From: Rhizobium herbae
Lineage (GTDB): Bacteria; Pseudomonadota; Alphaproteobacteria; Rhizobiales; Rhizobiaceae
Length of the DNA stretch: 64,000 nucleotides
Direction: 5' to 3'
Assembly (NCBI RefSeq): GCF_017873135.1
Contig: NZ_JAGGJV010000012.1
Location: 62,001 to 126,000, forward strand
This document shows, piece by piece, positions 53,731 through 61,628 of this stretch (position 1 is its first letter; every line of letters starts with the position of its first letter). The position numbers and the translations under genes are program-made. The notes under the pieces were generated by a model, which saw only the letters and a list, made by a program, of their open reading frames with translations, made no database searches and had not been told where the DNA came from.

Positions 53731-54711
53731 ATGACCAGCATCCTGACCAATTCGGCGGCTATGGCCGCTCTCCAGACTTTGCGTTCGATCAACACCAACA
53801 TGGAAGAAGTGCAGAACCGCATTTCTTCCGGCTATCGCGTCGAGACCGCTGCGGACAATGCGGCCTACTGGTCGATCGCGACCACCATGCGTTCTGACAA
53901 CGCTGCCTTGTCGACCGTTCAAGATGCCCTTGGGCTCGGCGCGGCAAAGGTCGATACATCCTACGCAGGCATGAGTTCGGCGATCGACGTTGTCTCCGAG
54001 ATCAAGGCAAAGCTCGTTGCTGCGCGTGAACCGGGTGTCGACAAGACCAAGATCAACAAGGAACTGACCGAACTCAAGAACCAGCTGGCATCCGCTGCCG
54101 AATCGGCCTCCTTCTCGGGTGAGAACTGGCTCTACAACGACAGCACCACGCCGGCCGGCACCAAGTCGATCGTCGCATCCTTCAACCGCTCGACGAGCGG
54201 CAATGTTTCCGTTTCGACCCTGGACTACAATACGGCCGCATCGATCCTGATCGATACCAAGAACTCCTCGCTCGGTCAGCTGACCAAGGCTGTCACCGTT
54301 TCCCAGCCGGTCGGTACAACTGCCGCCACCGGAACCGCAAACGCAACCTATCACCTGATTCTCGCTGATGGTGGCACCGCGCCGACTGGCTCGAAGATGG
54401 TTACCCTGACGACAACCACCAGCGACAACGACATCGATGGCATGATCAGCGCCGTCGACGCCATGCTCAGCAATCTGACCGATGCCGCATCGACGCTCGG
54501 CGCCATTACCAGCCGTATCGACATGCAGGAAAACTTCGTCGCCAACCTGATGGACGTGATCGACAAGGGCGTCGGCCGTCTGGTGGATGCCGACATGAAC
54601 GAAGAATCGACCCGGCTGAAAGCGCTGCAGACGCAGCAGCAGCTTGGCGTCCAGGCTCTCTCGATCGCCAACACCAACTCCGAAAACATCCTGCGCCTGT
54701 TCCAGCAATAA
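53731..54711 (+). CDS. flaC: Flagellin FlaC
   Basis: A 326-residue flagellin, more divergent than FlaA and FlaB. It differs in the variable centre (VASFNRSTSGNVSVSTLDYN) and at the end (NTNSENILRLFQQ). N- and C-terminal polymerisation regions are intact. GGGGCAATG precedes the start at 53731. The symbol follows gene order; naming of minor flagellins (flaC or flaD) differs between species. Confidence 0.92.
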   Translation: MTSILTNSAAMAALQTLRSINTNMEEVQNRISSGYRVETAADNAAYWSIATTMRSDNAALSTVQDALGLGAAKVDTSYAGMSSAIDVVSEIKAKLVAAREPGVDKTKINKELTELKNQLASAAESASFSGENWLYNDSTTPAGTKSIVASFNRSTSGNVSVSTLDYNTAASILIDTKNSSLGQLTKAVTVSQPVGTTAATGTANATYHLILADGGTAPTGSKMVTLTTTTSDNDIDGMISAVDAMLSNLTDAASTLGAITSRIDMQENFVANLMDVIDKGVGRLVDADMNEESTRLKALQTQQQLGVQALSIANTNSENILRLFQQ

Positions 54712-54835
54712 GCGCGGACGCGCCGGATCGGTGGGCAATGATCCGGCTCGACTATCTTGTGTCGCCGCCTCTTTTTCGCGGGGATGCAAACACATCTTTC
54801 CGCCCTGCCGCCGGTCATCGGTATGGTGGAAACGG

Positions 54836-54868
54836 TTGGACCGCGCTAATTGCCCAGGCGCGGTCCAA
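54836..54868. terminator. Strong hairpin downstream of flaC
   Basis: An 11-bp perfect stem, GC-rich, without a following U tract. It may stabilise or end the flaC transcript. Confidence 0.45.
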
Positions 54869-54925
54869 CACCTCATTGGGTCCAGATCTCATCGAGACCA
54901 GATATTCCATCGCCGACCTACATTT

Positions 54926-54951
54926 TCGCACAAGTTTGACCGGATAGTCTC
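54926..54951 (+). promoter_or_regulatory. Conserved flagellar promoter motif upstream of the motB operon
   Basis: TTCGCACAAG, 10 bases, TAGTCT. The -10-like hexamer is identical to that of flgE. Confidence 0.65.
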
Positions 54952-55222
54952 CAGCCGCAGCCATCCTCATTCAGGTTGCCAGCCAATATGAATGTTGTGC
55001 TGCCGTTGTATGCGGCCTGCGCTGCCGGTTTTTCCGGCGGTGAGCCGGTACGGATTGAAAATGTTCGGGCCGTGCGGCACTTCCCGCTCCGCAGGGTCCT
55101 GAAGGAGACATTCCGGAAGTGTCACAGTCTTACGTTTTCAGGCTCGCAAGCCCAATACCGTCTGCAACCGAACGGGGGGCAGGCCCGGTCGTGATGGCAA
55201 CCCGTGTCACGGGAGGCAGCCG

Positions 55223-55879
55223 ATGAGTGCTTCTATTTCCCGTTATCTCAAGGATTTCAGCGCCCCGAAAGTCGATCTGTCCCTGGTTCCGCCGCGATAT
55301 TTTCCGGATCTGGACGATGACTTCCCGGCCAACGGTGCTTTCGCCATGAAGCCGCAGGTTCAACCGCAGATCGACATTGACGCAGAGCGCCGCGATGCGT
55401 TCGCGCAAGGCCGCCGCGAAGCGGAAGCCGAGCAGTTCGCCCTGCAGGCGGCTGAGATCGCCGCCCTGAACGCGCGCCACACAGCAGAGCTGGAGGCCAT
55501 GCGCGTGCGTTGCGAAAACGAAATCGCCGCCATGATCTTCGATCGTTTCTCCGACATGGGATCGCAACTCGCCACCATGCTTTCCGATCAGACCGCGCGG
55601 GTGCTGGCTCCTGTGATGGATGAAGTGCTGATGCAGAAATCAGTCGCCGACCTCGCCGGGATGATCACGCATTCTGTTGGGGCCGGCGAGGGCGCCAAGA
55701 TCACGGTGAAAGGGCCTCTGGCTCTGTTCGAGGCGCTGAAGCGTCATCTCGACGATGAAACGCTGATCTTCCGCCATCAGGAAAGTGGCGATATCGATCT
55801 ATCGGTCGAGTTCGGCGATTCGATCCTGGTGACGCGAATGGCCGCTTGGGCCGATACCGTTGGCAAGGTGCTGGCATGA
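55223..55879 (+). CDS. FliH-like protein upstream of motB
   Basis: A 218-residue soluble protein. Residues 1-50 are variable. About 55-110 is a helical, coiled-coil-type stretch (AERRDAFAQGRREAEAEQFA, EIAALNARHTAELEAMRVRC). The C-terminal part (KITVKGPLALFEALKRHLDD, SGDIDLSVEFGDSILVTRM) resembles the FliH/HrpE C-terminal domain. No other fliH is visible in the window although fliI is present. GGGAGG lies 7 bases before the start, and the stop overlaps motB. FliH identity is an inference from layout and context. Confidence 0.75.
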   Translation: MSASISRYLKDFSAPKVDLSLVPPRYFPDLDDDFPANGAFAMKPQVQPQIDIDAERRDAFAQGRREAEAEQFALQAAEIAALNARHTAELEAMRVRCENEIAAMIFDRFSDMGSQLATMLSDQTARVLAPVMDEVLMQKSVADLAGMITHSVGAGEGAKITVKGPLALFEALKRHLDDETLIFRHQESGDIDLSVEFGDSILVTRMAAWADTVGKVLA

Positions 55880-57066
55880 GCGAGAACGAAAGCCATCACC
55901 ACGGCAAGAACGAAATCATTGTCATCAAGCGCCATGGCGGCAACCATGACGGCCATCACGGCGGCGCCTGGAAAATCGCCTATGCCGACTTCATGACCGC
56001 GATGATGGCATTTTTCCTCGTCATGTGGCTGATCAACGCTGCAAACCCGCAAACCAAGGCAGCACTTGCCTCCTATTTCAACCCTGTCCAGCTGACCGAT
56101 GCCAAGCCGTCCGAAAAGGGCGTGAAGCAGCCGGCCAAGGACGCCAAGGGTGAAGAAGACCAGATGAAGTCGAAGGTCAACGGCACGGAAACGAAGACCG
56201 GCGGTTCGGCAAAGAACGGCGATGACCTGACGGCAACCTCGGGCGAGGAAACCCAGTATTCCGACGCCGATTTCTTCGAGAATCCGTATTCCGTCCTTTC
56301 GGAGATCGTCAATGAAGTCGGCCGAAATGCCAATATCAGCGCCAAGGGCGACGGTGGCGCATCCACCTCGGGGCCTGCGACCGGCGCTGAAGGTGGCGAA
56401 GCCTATCGCGATCCGTTCGACCCCGATTTCTGGACGAAGCAGGTCGAATTGCAGAATGCGGAAAAGGGCGGCGAGAGCCTCGAAGCCAAGGCCGGGGACG
56501 GCCCGGCAAATGCATCGAGGGACAAAGCCGCAGCTGCGGAGAATCAGCCCGAAACCGCGATGAAGGATCCGTCCGACACGGCAGTACCGGTGAAGCCGGA
56601 TGAAAATGCCGCCAAGACGTTGAAGGCCGAGATCGAGAAGGAAATCGGCGGTTCCGCCGGCAAGCTTGCCGAAGGACTGCTGGTAACGCCGACCGAAGGC
56701 GGGCTCCTGGTGACGATCAGCGAGCAGGCGGATGCGCCGATGTTCGGTGTCGGCTCCGCCGTGCCCGAAAAGGACATGGTGATCGCCATGGAAAAGATCG
56801 GCAAGCTCCTGTCGGCGCGCAGCGGTGCCATCGCCATCCGCGGCCATACGGACGGAAGACCATTCAAGAGGGGCGCCTATGACAACTGGCGGCTTTCCTC
56901 CGACCGGGCCCAGAGCGCTTACTACATGCTTATTCGCGGTGGTCTCGCCGAGAACCGTGTCAGCCAGATCAGCGGCTTCGCCGACAAGCGCCTGCAGGTT
57001 CCGAAGGATCCCCTGGCGCCTGCCAACCGCCGGATCGAAATCCTGCTTCAGACAAATCAGGGCTGA
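55876..57066 (+). CDS. motB: Flagellar stator protein MotB
   Basis: A 396-residue stator subunit. The single membrane helix (AWKIAYADFMTAMMAFFLVM) contains the proton-carrying Asp38. A long acidic, low-complexity periplasmic linker (about 60-270) is followed by the OmpA-like peptidoglycan-binding domain (AIRGHTDGRPF, LSSDRAQSAYYML, GFADKRL). The linker is longer than in enteric MotB, as in other rhizobia. The start at 55876 overlaps the upstream gene and the stop overlaps motC. Confidence 0.95.
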   Translation: MSENESHHHGKNEIIVIKRHGGNHDGHHGGAWKIAYADFMTAMMAFFLVMWLINAANPQTKAALASYFNPVQLTDAKPSEKGVKQPAKDAKGEEDQMKSKVNGTETKTGGSAKNGDDLTATSGEETQYSDADFFENPYSVLSEIVNEVGRNANISAKGDGGASTSGPATGAEGGEAYRDPFDPDFWTKQVELQNAEKGGESLEAKAGDGPANASRDKAAAAENQPETAMKDPSDTAVPVKPDENAAKTLKAEIEKEIGGSAGKLAEGLLVTPTEGGLLVTISEQADAPMFGVGSAVPEKDMVIAMEKIGKLLSARSGAIAIRGHTDGRPFKRGAYDNWRLSSDRAQSAYYMLIRGGLAENRVSQISGFADKRLQVPKDPLAPANRRIEILLQTNQG

Positions 57067-58385
57067 TGGCGATGTTGAAGGCGATCCGTACCCTCCTTCT
57101 CTGCGCATGCGCCATCGGGATTGCACCCGCCACGGCCGCACGCGCGCAGGATCAGGAGGATCTGCCGCCCTACAAGATGCTGCGCTCCCTGCAATATATC
57201 CAGGATGCCATCGTTCTCGGGGACCATTCGGCGGCCGAAATGCAGCGCTTCATGCTGGCTGCGATCGACAAGCGGCTGCGGGAGTCCGCCCCTGCCGTTT
57301 TCGATGATCCACGAAATGTCGATGCGGCCTTCATCTATGCGATGAGCGGCGGCAATCCGGAAACGCTGTCCTACCTCGCGAACCAGGATATCAGCGGCAA
57401 TTTCGATAGCCGCGTCATCGATGCGCTCGGTCACTATCTTGCCGGCAAAGGCGGGCTGATGGTCGAAAACCTGGCCAAGGCCATTCCGGAATACCGCAAC
57501 TCTCGGGTCGGCCCATACCTTTACCTGGTTCTCGGCAATGCGGTCTCGCAACAGAGTCCGGCCAAGTCGCTGGAGTATTATGACTGGGCACGGCTGATGG
57601 CGCCCGGCACCAATATCGAGGAAGCGGCCCTACGGCGTTCGATTGCGCTGGCGACCCGTGGCGCCATGCCCGATAAGGGGTTCCGCTATTCGCTGTCCTA
57701 TGCCCGGCGTTTCCTGACGTCTCCCTATGCCAGCCAGTTTGCCGACGTCTTCGTCGAATTGGCCGTGGCCAATTACGGGGAAAAGACGGAAGCCAAAATC
57801 CAGGAAATTCTCGGTTTCATGGACAGGCCGAGACAGCGTGAGGTCTATCTGCGGATCGCCCGCCGCGCTGCGATCGGCGGCATGCAGGAACTCGCGACGC
57901 TCGCCTCGGCACGGGCGCAAGACCTGTCGGACGTCGCTGACGCCGGGCCGAAAGCCCTGGCCAACCTCTATTCGGGTCTCGTCGGCGTTCCTTCGAAGGG
58001 CATACTCGAAGCGGTCAAGGACATCAGTTCTATTCCCGATGCCGAGCTCTCGCCTCGTGATCGCGCATTGCGTCAGGCAGCGACGGTCGTCGCGCGGGAG
58101 GTACTGCGGGCACCCGATTCCGAAAGCCTGACGCAAGCATCTGTTTCTAAAATAAAATCTGATATCAAAAAGGAAGAAGACGCAGCAGGCACAGGCAGCG
58201 GCGAAAGCCCATTTGCTGCGGCGGCGTCCGAGGCGGCTTTGAAAGCCGCTCAACCGGGCGACGCGCAGCAGACGGCTTTGCCGGCAGAAGGCCCGGCTGA
58301 TCCGGTTCTCGATGCGTTTCTGAGCACAGGCCGCTCGAAACTCGACGAGATCGATTCTCTCCTGAAGGAGGAAGAACAACAATGA
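57066..58385 (+). CDS. motC: Periplasmic motor protein MotC
   Basis: A 439-residue secreted protein with signal peptide MAMLKAIRTLLLCACAIGIA then PATAARAQ. It is mostly helical (TPR/Sel1-like helices are possible), with a Glu/Ala-rich tail. MotC in S. meliloti binds the periplasmic part of MotB and is needed for rotation; MotE, encoded at 48246, is its chaperone. Start and stop overlap motB and fliK. Confidence 0.92.
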   Translation: MAMLKAIRTLLLCACAIGIAPATAARAQDQEDLPPYKMLRSLQYIQDAIVLGDHSAAEMQRFMLAAIDKRLRESAPAVFDDPRNVDAAFIYAMSGGNPETLSYLANQDISGNFDSRVIDALGHYLAGKGGLMVENLAKAIPEYRNSRVGPYLYLVLGNAVSQQSPAKSLEYYDWARLMAPGTNIEEAALRRSIALATRGAMPDKGFRYSLSYARRFLTSPYASQFADVFVELAVANYGEKTEAKIQEILGFMDRPRQREVYLRIARRAAIGGMQELATLASARAQDLSDVADAGPKALANLYSGLVGVPSKGILEAVKDISSIPDAELSPRDRALRQAATVVAREVLRAPDSESLTQASVSKIKSDIKKEEDAAGTGSGESPFAAAASEAALKAAQPGDAQQTALPAEGPADPVLDAFLSTGRSKLDEIDSLLKEEEQQ

Positions 58386-60070
58386 CATTCGTAGACGACA
58401 ACCTGCTTGGGACCAGCCCGATAAGGTCGGCTAAGTCCGGCGCCAAATCTGCAGGAAAGTCGCAGGACATGGACGCCGCCAATCAACGGGCCGCATTCGA
58501 GAATGCTTTCGCCGACGCCGGCAAGAAAAAGCAGCCGGTCGTCTCGATCAGTGCGAAACCGGCCCCGGAAAGCGGCCTTCCCGTTTCGCAGAACCTCTCG
58601 ACCTCCGCCGCCAACATCCCCGCGACGGAGGCAGAAGCGCCTGCGACCGAGAAGGACGTATCATCTTCCAGGGGGAAAAATGCTGATGTGCTTGCCCCTG
58701 ATATCGGAGACCCGGACACCAGCGAGGACGAACAGGTGTCACGCCGCGGATTTGTCCCGAAAAACGATGGGTTGATGAAACCCGCGATCGGCAATTCTTC
58801 CGACACTGCGTTGCGCGCGCCCGCCAAGACAATGCCGACGCAAGACGTCGAACAGGATCCGGCGGTCGCCGAAGGAAGCGATCAAAAGTTGAAATTCGCC
58901 CTGATGCTGCCGGATGGCAAAGCCGATCTGTTGTCGTCCATGGGGCTTGCCGGTGTCGGCGAAGACGCGACTATCGATGTGGACGGGCCGGTAGGTGAAA
59001 AGGTGGCCGGTCTGCTGGCGGTTGGTCTGCTGAAGGACGCGAAAACGCACCTCTCGAAGCACAACGATCTTAAAGCGGAAAAGGCCGACGAGACGCCGCC
59101 GTCAAAGTCTGCCGGCGACGCGGCCGATGCGACATCCGCGGATGTCAGCCAGTTGCTCACCCTGCTCGACACGGCACAGAGACCGGTGGATGCGAGCCAG
59201 TCCGTGCGAGCCGAAACAACCCCGGCGATGTCGGAATTCCAGGCACTCGCCGAACGCGCCGGAAAGGCGAAGACGGCTCCGAAGGATGCAACGGCGTCTA
59301 AAACCGATGGCGGTGTGTCCGCCGATGCGAATGCGGTCAAGAATGCAACCAAGGCGGGATCCGATCAGGTCTTCCGCTTTGCCCGTGCCGATGGCAAGGG
59401 CCAGGCGGTTTCCATGAATCTGGCTTCGGACGGCGACAAGACGGTCGTCAAGAATGATGTTCCCGCGACGTCCGCAAAGGCCGAAACCGTGACTGTTCTG
59501 GAAGCGCGCCGTTATCTTGGCCTCGCGCCGACCAGCAACGCGTCGGCCGTGACCAGCCAGATCGCCAGCAATCCGGAATGGGCGCGGGCCCTCCAGCCGA
59601 GCGCCGGGGCTGCGGCGCCGTTGACACAGGCGTCCACCGGCAAGGTTCTCAACACGCTGAAGATCCAGATGCACCCGATCGATCTTGGCATGGTAACGGC
59701 AACGTTGCGGCTCAAGGACGATGAATTGCATGTTGAGATCAAGGTCGAGACCGGTGATGCCTTCCGGCAGCTGAGCGACGATCAAAGCGCCATGGTCAAG
59801 GCGTTGCGTGCGCAGGGCTTCGCCGTCGATCAGGTCAATATCGTTTTCAATTCTTCGGATTCGAGCAGCAGCAATGCACAGCAGCAGGCGCAGCCTCAGG
59901 CGGGCCAGCAGGGTCGCGAGGCCGCTGGCGATAGCACAGGGCAGGGCAAGAGCCAGCGCAATGACAATGGCGGCCAGCAACAGGGTCGCGAAAGGTGGAC
60001 GGGCAATGAAGGTACGGGCGATGCGTCTTCTGGTGCTGAGCTTAACCGCGCTGGTGACGTCTATATGTAG
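58382..60070 (+). CDS. fliK: Flagellar hook-length control protein FliK (formerly MotD)
   Basis: A 562-residue protein. Residues 1-400 are low-complexity, Ala/Asp/Lys-rich and probably disordered. The C-terminal hook-length domain (about 420-515) reads LKIQMHPIDLGMVTATLRLK and LHVEIKVETGDAFRQLSDDQ. It measures hook length and switches FlhB. The first gene product named MotD in S. meliloti was later recognised as FliK. A Gln-rich tail follows. Its last 65 bases overlap the transglycosylase gene in another frame. Confidence 0.92.
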   Translation: MTFVDDNLLGTSPIRSAKSGAKSAGKSQDMDAANQRAAFENAFADAGKKKQPVVSISAKPAPESGLPVSQNLSTSAANIPATEAEAPATEKDVSSSRGKNADVLAPDIGDPDTSEDEQVSRRGFVPKNDGLMKPAIGNSSDTALRAPAKTMPTQDVEQDPAVAEGSDQKLKFALMLPDGKADLLSSMGLAGVGEDATIDVDGPVGEKVAGLLAVGLLKDAKTHLSKHNDLKAEKADETPPSKSAGDAADATSADVSQLLTLLDTAQRPVDASQSVRAETTPAMSEFQALAERAGKAKTAPKDATASKTDGGVSADANAVKNATKAGSDQVFRFARADGKGQAVSMNLASDGDKTVVKNDVPATSAKAETVTVLEARRYLGLAPTSNASAVTSQIASNPEWARALQPSAGAAAPLTQASTGKVLNTLKIQMHPIDLGMVTATLRLKDDELHVEIKVETGDAFRQLSDDQSAMVKALRAQGFAVDQVNIVFNSSDSSSSNAQQQAQPQAGQQGREAAGDSTGQGKSQRNDNGGQQQGRERWTGNEGTGDASSGAELNRAGDVYM

Positions 60071-60572
60071 TGCACAGGCCAGTCCCGGGGTCTGCGAAAG
60101 CGAGATCACAGCCGCCGCGGCGAAATATCAGATACCGGCCGGCATCCTTTACTCCGTCGGTCTGACGGAAACCGGCAGGAAGGGATCGCTCCAGCCCTTT
60201 GCCATGAATATCGAGGGTAAGGCTTATTTTGAAAACAGCGCCGAGGAGGTGTTGCAACGCTTCACTGCGGCACGGGCACAGGGTGCCAAGCTGATCGATC
60301 TCGGCTGCATGCAGATCAACTACTACTTTCACGGAGAGAATTTCGCCTCGCCCGGCGAGATGCTTAACCCGCGGAAAAATGTCGAATACGCCGCCCGTTT
60401 CCTGTCCAATCTTCATGCCAGACACGAGACCTGGACAATGGCCGTGGCGCGCTATCACGCCGGACCGAACAACGACCCCGCACAGAAGAAATACGTCTGT
60501 CGGGTGATCGCCAATCTCGTCGCGACAGGCTATGGAAAGTGGACACCAAACGCGTCGACTTTCTGTCAATAA
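60006..60572 (+). CDS. Lytic transglycosylase (SLT domain), probably flagellar
   Basis: A 188-residue secreted enzyme. The signal peptide runs from MKVRAMRLLVLSLTALVTSI to about CSAQA. The SLT fold follows with YSVGLTETGRKG (catalytic Glu), DLGCMQINYYFHG and VARYHAGPNN, which open the glycan strand for rod passage. No FlgJ is encoded here, so this enzyme may supply that activity, as SltF does in Rhodobacter. The start at 60006 has AGGTGG upstream and lies inside fliK, so the genes are coupled. Confidence 0.87.
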   Translation: MKVRAMRLLVLSLTALVTSICSAQASPGVCESEITAAAAKYQIPAGILYSVGLTETGRKGSLQPFAMNIEGKAYFENSAEEVLQRFTAARAQGAKLIDLGCMQINYYFHGENFASPGEMLNPRKNVEYAARFLSNLHARHETWTMAVARYHAGPNNDPAQKKYVCRVIANLVATGYGKWTPNASTFCQ

Positions 60573-60682
60573 TGCAACCTATAGATGATTTTCATTCGCT
60601 TTCTCGCTGCGCCGCAGCATTGCGGCGATATTGCGGTGGAAAAATGAACGCAAGCGGTTTCTTAAAATAGCGTTAACGTTTC

Positions 60683-60711
60683 CACACAAATTTTAGTGCT
60701 GTTTTTGTGTG
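60683..60711. promoter_or_regulatory. Inverted CACACAAA boxes upstream of rem
   Basis: CACACAAA (60683-60690) faces TTTGTGTG (60704-60711) across 13 bases. A third copy, in direct orientation and extended as CACACAAATCTTA, is at 60738-60750, 55 bases from the first. Candidate operator for an activator such as VisNR, or for a repressor. Confidence 0.5.
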
Positions 60712-60747
60712 TACCCACTAGATATAGATCAAATCGGCACACAAATC

Positions 60748-60762
60748 TTAATCTACTATTAA
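60748..60762. promoter_or_regulatory. CtrA-type site TTAA-N7-TTAA upstream of rem
   Basis: TTAATCTACTATTAA, a perfect consensus match about 90 bases before the rem ATG. CtrA is known to influence motility genes in Rhizobiaceae. Confidence 0.5.
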
Positions 60763-60853
60763 TTTCAGCCACTAACATTCCATAGTTGTTCATGAATCCC
60801 CCGATTCGTACCTCTTAACCATAGAGGCACCATACTGATTCGGAGGCGGACGA

Positions 60854-61525
60854 ATGATCGTAGTGGTTGATGAGCGTGAGCTCGTGAAAGACGGATATAC
60901 TTCACTATTTGGACGGGAGGGTGTGCCCTCCCAGGGGTTCGATCCAAGCGAATTCGGGGACTGGGTTTCCACGGCTGCCGATAGCGACATCGACGCGGTC
61001 GAGGCGTTCCTGATCGGTCAGGGCGAAAAGGCCATGAGCCTCCCCCGCGCCATCCGGGACCGGTCTTCGGCCCCGGTCATTGCAATCAGCGACAGCCCTT
61101 CATTGGAAACAACGCTGGCGTTTTTCGACTGCGGCGTCGACGACGTGGTGCGCAAGCCGGTTCATCCCCGGGAAATCCTGGCGCGGGCGGCAGCGATCCG
61201 CCGCCGTTTGAAGGCGCTGGTGAACTTCACCGACATCGGCCCGATCCGCGTGTTCTCGGATGGTCGGGACCCGGAAGTCCAGGGCGAGGTTTTCGCCCTG
61301 CCGCGCCGCGAGCGCCGCATTCTCGAATATCTGGTCTCCAACCGCGGGCGCCGCGTTTCCAAGTCCCAGATCTTCAATGCCATCTACGGCATCTTCGATG
61401 AGGACGTCGAAGAAAACGTCGTCGAAAGCCATATCAGCAAGCTGCGCAAGAAGCTGCGCAAGCGGCTCGGCTTCGATCCGATCGATTCCAAGCGTTTCCT
61501 TGGCTACTGCATCGACTGGAGCTGA
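60854..61525 (+). CDS. rem: OmpR-family motility activator Rem
   Basis: A 223-residue response-regulator-like protein. The N-terminal receiver keeps the overall fold ([32 protein letters not shown]) but seems to lack the phosphoacceptor Asp: DAVEAFLIG stands where families have LLDxxMP. The C-terminal winged helix reads [20 protein letters not shown] and [20 protein letters not shown]. Rem is the class IB activator of flagellar genes in S. meliloti, made in exponential growth and switched on by VisNR. GGAGGCGG lies upstream of the ATG. Confidence 0.92.
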   Translation: MIVVVDERELVKDGYTSLFGREGVPSQGFDPSEFGDWVSTAADSDIDAVEAFLIGQGEKAMSLPRAIRDRSSAPVIAISDSPSLETTLAFFDCGVDDVVRKPVHPREILARAAAIRRRLKALVNFTDIGPIRVFSDGRDPEVQGEVFALPRRERRILEYLVSNRGRRVSKSQIFNAIYGIFDEDVEENVVESHISKLRKKLRKRLGFDPIDSKRFLGYCIDWS

Positions 61526-61534
61526 TCTTCGCTC

Positions 61535-61561
61535 GGGATCGGATGTGCGGCATCCGATCCC
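61535..61561 (+). terminator. Hairpin after rem
   Basis: A perfect 11-bp stem GGGATCGGATG / CATCCGATCCC with a 5-base loop, 9 bases past the rem stop. It separates rem from the flgE promoter; the T run is poor. Confidence 0.6.
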
Positions 61562-61573
61562 TCTCAAGACAGG

Positions 61574-61599
61574 TTCACGCAAGGCCCACCCCATAGTCT
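61574..61599 (+). promoter_or_regulatory. Conserved flagellar promoter motif upstream of flgE
   Basis: TTCACGCAAG, 10 bases, TAGTCT, ending 29 bases before the flgE start. It is the best match to the shared consensus. Confidence 0.72.
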
Positions 61600-61628
61600 C
61601 GCCATAACGACGAAAACGAGGATCGGAC

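Larger units (their letters stand above)
54712..55222 (+). promoter_or_regulatory. Region between flaC and the motB operon
   Basis: About 510 bases without a convincing gene. A perfect 11-bp hairpin (TTGGACCGCGC / GCGCGGTCCAA, 11-base loop, 54836-54868) lies 125 bases after flaC and has no T run. The conserved promoter motif is at 54926-54951, leaving a leader of about 270 bases before the next start. Confidence 0.5.

Noticed and set aside
54836-54868. Hairpin after flaC as a classic rho-independent terminator
   Set aside because: The stem is strong, but no U tract follows on either strand; kept only as a low-confidence hairpin.
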